Origin: Gammaproteobacteria bacterium
Lineage (GTDB): Bacteria; Pseudomonadota; Gammaproteobacteria; Thiohalomonadales; Thiohalomonadaceae
Direction of reading: 5' to 3'
Assembly (NCBI GenBank): GCA_023228645.1
Contig: JALOAT010000009.1
Span: 37,272-101,271, forward strand
DNA: 64,000 bases
Shown: positions 43,716 to 55,681 of the stretch, one piece after another
How the letters are laid out: each line of letters opens with the position of its first letter
Numbering within the stretch: position 1 is the first letter of the stretch
Notes under the pieces: model-generated
The model's input: the letters and a program-made list of their open reading frames with translations, nothing else
What the model was told of the DNA's origin: nothing
Databases searched by the model: none
Position numbers and translations under genes: made by a program

Positions 43716-45293
43716 TCAGAGCTTTTGCGCGAAGTAGCGCGCCAGGTAATCGTCGAAGGAGAGCCGGTCCGATTCCTCCATTGCCCACTGCGAGGCGAGG
43801 GATGTTTCCGTCAGCTCGGCGAGCTGCCGGGCCAGTGCGGGCGCGGGTGCGAGGTCCTGGAAGTGGCGGCGGTGCGCCAGGGACATGCGCCTCGCAAAGG
43901 CATGGAAACTTTCCCCGCGCTCGCGCATTTCCCGCAGCATCCGCGCCGATGGCGTGCGCCCCGGATCAGCGACCGCGGCCTGCTGCTCGGCCACCGCCCG
44001 CGCGTAGGGCCTGTCCGCCAGGCCTGCGTCGAGCACCTCGGCGATGGGCGCAAGCGCTTCGCAGACGGCAGCGGCCCAGGCCTTCAGCGTGATGGCCTCG
44101 CCGTTGCGCATCAGGGTGAGCCCCGGTTCGCGGCCACGATGGGCCACGGCCATCTCGTTGTTATCCACCTCAGAACGCTCCCACGGATGGATGCGCGGGC
44201 TGTCCTCGAACAAACACCACACCATCAGCGCGTGCACGAAACGCATCTGCGCCTCGTTGATGCCGAGCGGCTCGTAGGCGTTGACGTCCAGCGAACGCAG
44301 CTCGATGTAACGCACGCCGCGGCGCTTGAGAGCGAGGGAGGGCTTTTCGTCATCCTCCAGCAGCTGCTTCGGCCGCACGGTGGTGTAGTACTCGTTTTCG
44401 ATTTGCAGGATGTTGGCGTTCAGCTGCCGGTATTCCCCGTCGACCTTCACACCGATCTTTTCATAACCCGGGTACGGGGTATTGATGGCGGAGGCAAGGG
44501 TCTCCACGTATTCATCGAGGTTGTCATAACACGGCCGCACGCCGATCTCGTGCTCGCGGTTGTTCTGATAGCCGATGTCGCCCATGCGCAGTGAGGTAGC
44601 GTAGGGGCCGTAGTAGGTACTTGCATCGAAGCTGTCCAGGGACCCGGGCCGGTCCGCCAGGAAACTCTTGCAGACGGCCGGCGAGGCGCCGAACAGGTAC
44701 GGGATCAGCCACCCCACCCGTTGCAGGTTGCGGATGAGTCCGAAATAGCGATCGGAGATGAAGTCCTGACGTGTGCGCCGGTCACCCTCGATGCCCTGCA
44801 GCGCGTCCCAGAATCCGTCGCTGAACGAAAAATTGAAATGTACGCCGGAAATGGCCTGCATCATGCGCCCGTAGCGGTGCGCGAGACCCTGCCGGTAGAC
44901 GTGCTTCATCCGCCCCGCGTTGGAACGGCCGTACTGCGCGATGGGCACACCCTCCTCGCCGTTGACCACGCAAGGCATGCTGGTCGCCCACAGGTATTCG
45001 TCGTCGATATGCGCGTAAACAAAACGGTGAAGTTCGCGCAGGAACGCCAATACCGCGTCCATGTCGCCGAGGGGCGGCGTGATGAGCTCGATCAGGGCCT
45101 CGGAAAAATCCGTGGTGATGTAGGGGTGGGTCAGTGCCGAGCCGAGCGCCGCAGGATGAGGCGTCAGCGCAAGGCTGCCCTCGGGGTTGACGCGCAGGCT
45201 TTCCTTTTCGACACCGCATTGGAAAACCTGAAGCAGGCCGCCATGGCCAGCCGACAAAAAGCGCTGCAGGCGCGGGTGAAAAGGCTTGTGCAA
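43716..45293 (-). CDS. gshA: Glutamate-cysteine ligase
   Basis: GshA makes gamma-glutamylcysteine, the first step of glutathione synthesis. The E. coli-type enzyme is clear from GVEKESLRVNPEGSLALTPH, EALIELITPP, QYGRSNAGRMKHVYRQGLA, GVHFNFSFSD, SLRMGDIGYQNN and RYIELRSLDVNAYEPLGI. No ATG fits the family N-terminus. ATG at 45470 would add 59 unrelated residues and overlap the upstream gene by 40 bp. TTG at 45293 (LHKPFHPRLQRFLSAGHGGL) gives 525 residues, close to the usual 518, and is proposed. Glutathione is also a substrate of the CydDC exporter encoded in this window. Confidence 0.93.
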   Translation of the reverse strand: MHKPFHPRLQRFLSAGHGGLLQVFQCGVEKESLRVNPEGSLALTPHPAALGSALTHPYITTDFSEALIELITPPLGDMDAVLAFLRELHRFVYAHIDDEYLWATSMPCVVNGEEGVPIAQYGRSNAGRMKHVYRQGLAHRYGRMMQAISGVHFNFSFSDGFWDALQGIEGDRRTRQDFISDRYFGLIRNLQRVGWLIPYLFGASPAVCKSFLADRPGSLDSFDASTYYGPYATSLRMGDIGYQNNREHEIGVRPCYDNLDEYVETLASAINTPYPGYEKIGVKVDGEYRQLNANILQIENEYYTTVRPKQLLEDDEKPSLALKRRGVRYIELRSLDVNAYEPLGINEAQMRFVHALMVWCLFEDSPRIHPWERSEVDNNEMAVAHRGREPGLTLMRNGEAITLKAWAAAVCEALAPIAEVLDAGLADRPYARAVAEQQAAVADPGRTPSARMLREMRERGESFHAFARRMSLAHRRHFQDLAPAPALARQLAELTETSLASQWAMEESDRLSFDDYLARYFAQKL

Positions 45294-45430
45294 AGGAGGG
45301 AATTCCCGAGTGAAGTGCGCGGTTGTAGTCGGCAGGACCTTACCGTGTTGGCCGGGTATCCCGCAACACCCGCGACGATGCGCCGGTCCTGCAAATATAG
45401 CTTCGCGTCCCGCCGGGAGCCGCAGCGGCC

Positions 45431-46177
45431 CTACGGCAGCGTTTTGTAGAGCAGGAGCCAACCGCCCCAACCAGCGACGGCGAGCGACAACGTCATGAGG
45501 ATGAGCGCGGCGATCTCGCGCCCGTGACTCGCCCCGCCCCGCAGCGCTTGCATGTCACGGCCATAGGCCTGCTCGCCGTGGGCACCGAGTTCGCCCAAAT
45601 GCTCCCACGCGGCCTGCAGCGGCGCGGGTATCTCCTGATCCGCGCAGCCGGCGGCCTCGTCGGTAATTTGCGACGGCAGCAGCACGCCTTCGGGCTGGCC
45701 CTTGGGAAAGCTCGCCCCCTCCTCGAACAGCACGATCCCACGGACCGCCACGCCCGGTGCGTGGAACTTCACCGCCGCCACGCGTTCCTGGTTGGCCGCA
45801 AGGGGATTCGGGAAGCGCGTGGTGCGCCGGCCCACCACGCGCGCCCAGCTGTCGGTCTTGTCGGCGCCAAACACGATGCCGCGCCCGCGTTGCATGGTCA
45901 CGACAAGGATTTCGCGATGGGTAAGCACCAACCAATCCATGAACGCCACGCCCTCGACGCCATTCTCCAGCGAAACATTGCGCATGACAGCCTTGCCGAG
46001 GCTCGCGACACGCGCGCGCAGGCGCGCCGCCTGGCGCCATCGTTGGAACCACGGGCGCAACAGCCACAGGCTGAAGGCGAGCAGTACGGCCGAAATGACC
46101 CACACGAGCTGCGCCTCGAAGAGAGCGTGCTGCAACTGGCTTGTGACGTTGTGAATAAAGGCGTGATAGTCGGTCAT
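45431..46177 (-). CDS. NERD-like membrane protein
   Basis: This 248-residue protein has membrane helices at about 25-43 (WVISAVLLAFSLWLL) and at the C-terminus (about 222-244). Between them is a domain with RNVSLENGVEGVAFMDWLVL, THREILVVTMQRGRGIVFGA, DSWARVVGRRTTRFPNPLAA and GIVLFEEGASFPKGQPEGVL. The order of elements resembles the nuclease-related NERD domain, but the expected E-x-K after the core strand reads V-T-M-Q, so nuclease activity is doubtful. It is upstream of gshA on the same strand. Confidence 0.55.
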   Translation of the reverse strand: MTDYHAFIHNVTSQLQHALFEAQLVWVISAVLLAFSLWLLRPWFQRWRQAARLRARVASLGKAVMRNVSLENGVEGVAFMDWLVLTHREILVVTMQRGRGIVFGADKTDSWARVVGRRTTRFPNPLAANQERVAAVKFHAPGVAVRGIVLFEEGASFPKGQPEGVLLPSQITDEAAGCADQEIPAPLQAAWEHLGELGAHGEQAYGRDMQALRGGASHGREIAALILMTLSLAVAGWGGWLLLYKTLP

Positions 46178-46360
46178 GGCATCCGCCCTCGGAGAGGCGC
46201 GGACAAAACGATGTGCGGGGGCACAAAACTAATACGCCAGCCTCGCGGGTGCAACTCTTGACTTCCCGCGTTTCGCGCAGCCCGTCACACACTTGACGAG
46301 CGTACCGACGGCACATTACTTATCCATAGGGTGACGCGTCCTGCCGCTCCCGGAGGCTCC

Positions 46361-47044
46361 ATGAGAACGCCGGACTTTGCCTGCACTGCGCCCGATCGGC
46401 TCGCGGAGGGCGATTTGCGCTTCCTCATCGAAAACATGCCGCAGGGCGGCGGCAGCTACGAGGAGGTCGCACGCCTGCTGGCAACCATGCCCAGCACCAT
46501 CGAATCCATGCTCACCAGTGACTACGTGTACGCGCTGATCCGCGATCGCCGCAACCTGCTGCTAAGCATCTCGCCGTTTTTGCTGTTCGGTGTGCTGTTG
46601 CGCCGCAGCCTGGATGCGCCGCGCTCCCCGGTGGAGCGGCGGGTCATCAACTATCTCGCCAATCTCCTCGCCCTGTTCGTACGCGCCGAGCGCGTGTACC
46701 GCGTGGATGATGATGCCGATCCGCAGGTCTACGTGGTGGAACTGCTGCAGGGCCTCGCCGCGGCGGAACCGCGACATCAGTTCGTCACCTATGCGCATAT
46801 CGGCAACTACGCGTTGTGGCTCACCGGCCTGCAGGCGGCGTGGCTCGAACACCGCCATCGCTACGGCCGGCGTCCGGTGGATGCGCGTTACTACGAATCC
46901 CAGGGCCGCGCCTATTTCGATCGGGCCGCGCACCATTCGCTGGCAAAGGAGTTCGGGCTCGACGACGTGTTCCTGCGCCTGGCGATGATGTTCCATCACT
47001 ACCGCGCCGGACTGGAACGCATGCGCCGCGACGAGATGCCGTAG
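46361..47044 (+). CDS. Conserved-looking protein of unknown function
   Basis: ATG at 46361 (MRTPDFACTAPDRLAEGDLR) has GGAGG 5-9 bases before it and gives 227 residues. It is largely helical and soluble-looking apart from a short hydrophobic part (LLSISPFLLFGVLLRR, about 66-81). Composition is typical of a real protein, with stretches such as TYAHIGNYALWLTGLQAAWL and RAAHHSLAKEFGLDDVFLRL. I do not recognise a family. It stands alone between gshA-side genes and a repeat region. Confidence 0.7.
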   Translation: MRTPDFACTAPDRLAEGDLRFLIENMPQGGGSYEEVARLLATMPSTIESMLTSDYVYALIRDRRNLLLSISPFLLFGVLLRRSLDAPRSPVERRVINYLANLLALFVRAERVYRVDDDADPQVYVVELLQGLAAAEPRHQFVTYAHIGNYALWLTGLQAAWLEHRHRYGRRPVDARYYESQGRAYFDRAAHHSLAKEFGLDDVFLRLAMMFHHYRAGLERMRRDEMP

Positions 47045-47542
47045 GCGCCGACCCTGTCGGCGAAGGTCACCGACACAACACGATGAACGCAGAGGCACAG
47101 AGGGCACAGAGAATTTGGGGAACAGGCCGGGCCCATACTTCGCCTCGCGTGTCCTAACCTCGGAACCTTATCCCCTTTTGGCTCTTCCGCAGAATTTATG
47201 GGTACACGTTGGGGCATACGTTGACGGGGAACGAAGCATCCCCTCTCCCTCCGGGAGACGAGCGCATGGATGCGCGAGGTACGACCCCATGGATGGGGGA
47301 GGTAGACCGCGCCGGGAGCGGGCAGTCGAGAGCAACGCAGGGAGCGGTTGCCGAGGGCCAGGGAGAGGGGGGCGAAACTGCGCGGTTCTCGCACTCGCAG
47401 GCTGCGCCGGGGAGGCACCGATGCTGGACAACGGCTCCTGCCGCATCTCAGCCCTCTCCCGCAGGGAGAGGGGGGTAAGAAGGCTGGTGCCACGGCAAAA
47501 ACGTGACTAAGAGACAGCCCGGAGAGGGGCTGTTGCACGCGC
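47045..47542. repeat. Repeat-filled gap with one IS50-like end
   Basis: It contains a half palindrome GTAGGCGCCGACCCTGTCGG (47041-47060, family E), a family D copy (47086-47113), several CCCTCTCCCGCAGGGAGAGG-type palindromes, and at 47499-47517 AAACGTGACTAAGAGACAG followed by CCCGGAGAG. The last about 45 bases before 47517 match the sequence at 59220-59263. No gene is supported. Confidence 0.65.
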
Positions 47543-49153
47543 TCAGACTGCGAAGCGCGACACCACGGTGCGTAAAGCCTGGGCCAGTTCGTGCAGCTCC
47601 TGCGCGCCGGACGCGATGTCCCGCGCGCCGGCGGCGGTGCCCTCGCTGGCGCCATGGATGTTGGTGATGTTGTGGTTCATCTCGTCGGTCACCGCGTGCT
47701 GCTCCTCCGCCGCGGTGGCGATCTGCGCGTTCATCTCGGTGATGGATGAGACGGCGCGCGTGATGGCCACCAGGCGCTCACCGGCACGCGCCGCGTGGGC
47801 GACGTTTTCGTCGGTGCGCGCACGCCCCTGCTCCATCATGCTCACGGCGTGCCGTGCGCCATCCTGCAGGCGTTCGATCATGCCCTGGATCTCGCCTGTG
47901 GCCTCCTGGGTGCGTTGCGCCAACGTGCGCACCTCGTCGGCCACCACGGCGAAACCGCGGCCCTGTTCACCGGCGCGGGCCGCCTCGATGGCGGCGTTGA
48001 GGGCGAGCAGGTTGGTCTGGTCGGCGATACCGCGAATCACGTTCAGGATGCTGCCGATGCGTTCACTCTCGGCCTCCAGCGCGGTGATGGCCTCGGAGGC
48101 CTTGGCCACGTCGCCGGCCAGCGCATGGATGCTGGTGATCACCTGTTCCACGGCCTCGCGGCCGAGGCGCGCTTCACTCTCCGCCTCCTGCGCCGACCCC
48201 GCCGCCGCGGCGGCGCTGCGTGCCACTTCCTGCGAGGTCGCGGACATCTCGTTCATGGCCGTGGCGATCTGATCCACCTCTGCCTGCTGGCTATCCAGTG
48301 CGGCACTGGCCTCGCTCGCCACGCCGGACATCTGCTCCACTGCCACGGACAGCTGCGCCGCCGAACCCGTGACCTCGCCGAGTACGGCGCGCAGGTGCTC
48401 CTTCATAGTGTTCACACCGGCGCAGATGCTGCCGATCTCGTCCTCGGACACCACGATCAACGCATCGCCCTTCAGGTCGCCGTCGGACACCCGGCGCAAT
48501 TCGCGTTCCACGCGCGGCAGCTGGAGCATGGCAGACAACAACATGCGCCCGGAGAAGGCGAACACCACGAGCATGAAGGCCATGGCGCCAAACATGATTG
48601 GCCGCGCCTGCTCCATGCGTGCCCGCTGGGCAGCGAGCAGTTCGTCGGAGCCGCGCTTGGCATCGGCGACCAGTGCATCCACCTCTTCGGTGATCTGCGC
48701 GGCCACTTTGTCGAATTCGCCCATCATGGCGTTGCCCGCATCGGTGCCGCTTGCCACATAGGCCTCCGCCATGCGGCGCCCGGTGGCGTAATAGGCGTCG
48801 AAGTGCGGTGTGAGGTTGCGGTAACGGGCCGCGTGTTGTGGATCGAGGCGAATCAGCGCGGCGACAGTTTCACGAAACACACCGGCGTAACGTTCGGCTT
48901 CGGCAAAACCGTCGTCCAGGCCGTCACGGCCGCGGGTGGCGCTGATGTCCGTGAGCCACTGCTGGACCTGCACGGTGGCGAGCTTGATGCTGTGGGTATG
49001 TTCGAGGAGCGGGAAATCCAGTTCGGCCAGCCGCGTGTTTGCCTCATCAACGGCGCGGGAGGTGCCCACGACCAGTGAGAAGGTGAGTACCACCGCACCC
49101 GCAAAGAGCCCACCGGCGATGAAAAACTTCCTTGTAAGACTTTGTTTCGCCAT
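47543..49153 (-). CDS. Methyl-accepting chemotaxis protein
   Basis: This 536-residue receptor has TM1 at about 9-30, a periplasmic helical-bundle domain of about 150 residues (LEHTHSIKLATVQVQQWLTD; HBM or four-helix type), TM2 at about 184-205, a HAMP region (RVERELRRVSDGDLKGDALI) and an intact signalling domain with the conserved tip IRGIADQTNLLALNAAIEAA RAGEQGRGFAVVADEVR. It would signal through CheA/CheW; none of those genes are in the window, so it is an orphan receptor here. It may have a working role similar to the broken receptor at 19735-20680, but the periplasmic parts differ. Confidence 0.95.
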   Translation of the reverse strand: MAKQSLTRKFFIAGGLFAGAVVLTFSLVVGTSRAVDEANTRLAELDFPLLEHTHSIKLATVQVQQWLTDISATRGRDGLDDGFAEAERYAGVFRETVAALIRLDPQHAARYRNLTPHFDAYYATGRRMAEAYVASGTDAGNAMMGEFDKVAAQITEEVDALVADAKRGSDELLAAQRARMEQARPIMFGAMAFMLVVFAFSGRMLLSAMLQLPRVERELRRVSDGDLKGDALIVVSEDEIGSICAGVNTMKEHLRAVLGEVTGSAAQLSVAVEQMSGVASEASAALDSQQAEVDQIATAMNEMSATSQEVARSAAAAAGSAQEAESEARLGREAVEQVITSIHALAGDVAKASEAITALEAESERIGSILNVIRGIADQTNLLALNAAIEAARAGEQGRGFAVVADEVRTLAQRTQEATGEIQGMIERLQDGARHAVSMMEQGRARTDENVAHAARAGERLVAITRAVSSITEMNAQIATAAEEQHAVTDEMNHNITNIHGASEGTAAGARDIASGAQELHELAQALRTVVSRFAV

Positions 49154-49223
49154 TTACCGCACCTCGTTTCCCTAACAAGTTGGTACACGAAAGGCTACTT
49201 CGCAAATGTTACCGACGGATGTA

Positions 49224-49868
49224 TCACACAAGAGATAGCTGGCTGGTATCGATGTCAGGTGTCGTCATGTATTCGGGCTCCACCAGTTGCACGCCGGGCT
49301 CCGCCAGGCTCATGGCGGAGGTGTCCACCTGCAGGTCGGGCGTGACGGGATGCTGGACCAGCGTAACGCCGGGTTCGGCCATGGACAGGCCGCTCAGGTC
49401 CACGGCCAGCGGCGGCGCATCCACCGCCGACACCAGCACCACGCCGGGCGGGTCCATGTGCAGATGGCTGGTATCGATATTGGGTGCCTCGATGCGCTCG
49501 GGCGCGACCAGTACCACACCGGGTGGGTCGATGGTGGCGTCCAGTCCCTTAGGCGCCTGGGGCGCGGGTGCGGCGGGTGCCGGCGACACGGCGCGCGGTG
49601 CAGAAGGATTCGCAGAGGGTGTTGAAAGTTCGGTGGCCGCCGCGGCTTCCATGTGCACGATGGCGCCGGCCTCGCGCAGGGCCTTCTGGTACTTCAGGGC
49701 GGTGGCCTCATCGAGGCCCTTCTTGATGACGAAGCGCTTGCCGGAGAACAGGGGTTCGATCTTCGCCGGCTCGGTCTTGAACAGGGCCGCGAGGTTGCGC
49801 CTGACCTGGGCCTGGTCACTGCCGGGCACGATCACGCCGGTGAACACGATGTCGTATGTCTGGCTCAT
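49224..49868 (-). CDS. Protein with four exact 25-residue repeats
   Basis: This 214-residue protein has two parts. Residues 1-75 form a small domain (GVIVPGSDQAQVRRNLAALF, LFSGKRFVIKKGLDEATALK YQKALREAGA), which I recall from the N-terminus of other gammaproteobacterial proteins. Residues 76-112 are an Ala/Pro linker. Residues 114-138, 139-163, 164-188 and 189-213 are four repeats of exactly 25 residues with consensus (D/A)(P/E)PGVxLV-x7-P-x-(I/V)DTSxLSM. The repeat function is unknown; beta-type repeats for binding are plausible. No signal peptide or TM is seen. Confidence 0.75.
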   Translation of the reverse strand: MSQTYDIVFTGVIVPGSDQAQVRRNLAALFKTEPAKIEPLFSGKRFVIKKGLDEATALKYQKALREAGAIVHMEAAAATELSTPSANPSAPRAVSPAPAAPAPQAPKGLDATIDPPGVVLVAPERIEAPNIDTSHLHMDPPGVVLVSAVDAPPLAVDLSGLSMAEPGVTLVQHPVTPDLQVDTSAMSLAEPGVQLVEPEYMTTPDIDTSQLSLV

Positions 49869-50013
49869 GCACCCTCCCTAGCCGCCGATGAAAGCACGCC
49901 CGGACGCTCCTGCCAAGCCAGGCCTTAGCCTAGGGGTGATGTCGTGGTGCAAACGCGCACTGGTTCACAGGTAGGCCATGCGGCCGTCGTGATCCAGGCA
50001 TGGTGCACCGAAT
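49869..50013. other. Leader region of the repeat-protein gene
   Basis: Start of the 438-bp gap between recD and the gene at 49224. I see no gene or clear promoter here; the remainder of the gap is repeat family A. Confidence 0.4.
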
Positions 50014-50270
50014 GTCACGTAGCTTCGCAACGTGCCCTACGCAAGAGCGATGCCCGTAGGTCACCTTGGCGCGCAGACGCCTACGTGACAGTCATGACAG
50101 GAAGACGTCACGTAGCTTCGCAACGTGACCTACGCAAGAACGATGTCCGTAGGTCACGTTGGCGCGCAGCGCCTACGTGACAGTCGGGGCAGGAAGACGT
50201 CACGTAGCTTCGCAACGTGACGCAAGAGCAATGCCCGTAGGTCACGTTGGCGCGCAGCGCCTACGTGACA
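50014..50270. repeat. Repeat family A, three copies, inverted orientation
   Basis: Units starting GTCACGTAGCTTCGCAACGT at 50014, 50107 and 50199 (periods 93 and 92) are the reverse complement of the array at 15031-15272. It lies downstream of recD. Confidence 0.9.
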
Positions 50271-50306
50271 GGCGCGGCCACTCAGATGCCCTCCGGGCCT
50301 CGCCCG

Positions 50307-52123
50307 TCAAGACTCACCCCACAGCGCATCGCGCAACCCGGAACTGCGTTCGATGCGCCGTTGCACGGCGCGCGCGAACACGGTGCGGGTGCCCCACAGT
50401 TCCACGCCTTCGCGGGCGCGGGTGAGGCCGGTGTAGACCAGCTCGCGGCTCAGCACCGGCGCGTCCACGTCCGGCAACAGCACCACGCAACGGGCGAACT
50501 CGGAGCCCTGGCTCTTGTGCACGGTCATGGCAAACACGGTCTCGTGGGCGGGCAGGCGGTGCAGCAGGACGCGGCGCAGCTGCCCGTCGGGCATGACAAA
50601 GAATGCACGCAGCCGGCCGCCGGCCTGGGGGTCGGGCAGGACCATACCGATGTCGCCGTTGAACAGGCCAAGGGCATAGTCGTTGCGGGTGATGAGCAGC
50701 GGACGGCCGGCGTAGTGGCGCACCGATGCGGGCAGCAGCCCGGCGCGGCGCAGGGCGGCCTCCGCCACCGCGTTCACCTGCCGCACGCCGAACGGCCCCT
50801 CGCGCAGGGCACACAGGAAGCGGAAGCGACTGAACAGGGCCAGCGCCTGTTGCGGGTCCGTGGTTTCCAGGCAGGCGCGATAACCTGCCACGGCGGCGGC
50901 CGCCACCGCGGCGTTCACATCCGCCTCGCCTATCTCGCGCCAGCGCGTGTCGTCGCCGGCGTCGGCGCAGACCTCCAGCGCCGCCGCGGCATCGCCGCGG
51001 TTCACGGCGCGCGCCAGCCGGCCGATGCCGCTGTCGCTGCCGAAGCGGTAGCTGCGTGTGAGCACGGCCAGGCTGTCGGCCATAGCGGGCACGCCCTCGG
51101 CCACGGCCATCGCCGGGGCACGTTCACCCAGTACGGCGAGCTGCGCGGCCATGTCCGTGGAATAGGGCATCTCCTCGCCGCGGTTGCACACGTCGCCCAG
51201 CACGCTGCCCGCCTCCACCGAGGAGAGCTGATCGCGATCGCCGAGCAGGACGAGCCGCGCCTCGGGCGGCAGCGCGTCGAGCAGGCGCGCCATGAGCGAG
51301 ACGTCCACCATGGACGCTTCGTCCACCACCAGCACGTCCAGGTGCAGCGGGTTGCCCGCGTGGTGGCGAAAGCCGGTCTCGCCCGGGATGGCCCGCAGCA
51401 GGCGATGCACGGTGCCCGCCTCCTCCGGGATGGCGTCGCGCACCTGCGCGTCGCAGGCGAGGGTCTGCTTGGCCTGTTTGATGGATTCGGTGAGGCGCGC
51501 CGCGGCCTTGCCCGTGGGCGCGGCCAGGGCGATGCGCGGCACCTTGGGCCAGGACTGCTCCACCAGCAACGCCAGCAGACGCGTGACCGTGGTGGTCTTG
51601 CCCGTGCCGGGGCCGCCGGAGATCACCGCCAGGCGGCGCAACAGCGCGACGGCGGCGGCGCGGCGCTGGGGATCGTCCTCGCCGTCAGAGGCGGGAAACA
51701 GCCGCGCCAGGCCCGCGCGTGCCCGCGCCACATCCACCTCGGCGGCGGTGGCGCGCTGCATGAGCTCGCGCACCAGGATGCGTTCGAAATGCCAGTAGCG
51801 GCCCAGGTAGAGCCGGTCGCGCCCGTCCAGCACCAGCGGGGGGCCGCCCTCGCCGCCGCCCACGGCGCCGCTGGCGCGCAGGGCCTCGCGCCAAGAATCC
51901 AGCGGCGGCGCGATGAGCGCGGGCTCGTCCAGCACCGGCCGCCCCGCCAGTTCGTCCAGGGCGATGCACACGTGGCCGTCCGCCGTGGCGCGGCTGGCCA
52001 GCGCCGCGGCCAGCCACAGCTCGGGCGCGTCGCAGCGCGCCACCTCGCACAGGCAGGCGGCGAAATGGAAGTCGAGATCGCGCAGGCGCTGGCCGTCCAG
52101 TGCGCGGCGCAGTCTGTCGCGCA

Positions 52124-52127
<4 letters not shown>
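50307..52127 (-). CDS. recD: Exodeoxyribonuclease V alpha subunit RecD
   Basis: RecD is the 5'-3' helicase of RecBCD. The 606-residue protein has an N-terminal domain, helicase motif I ISGGPGTGKTTTVTRLL (near 166-182), motif II VDEASMVD, LLGDRDQLSSVEAG and the C-terminal motif VHKSQGSEF. The start is GTG at 52127, overlapping the recB stop (GTGA); ATG at 52124 is an alternative. It is the last gene of recC-recB-recD. Confidence 0.97.
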
Positions 52128-55677
<3,550 letters not shown>

Positions 55678-55681
<4 letters not shown>

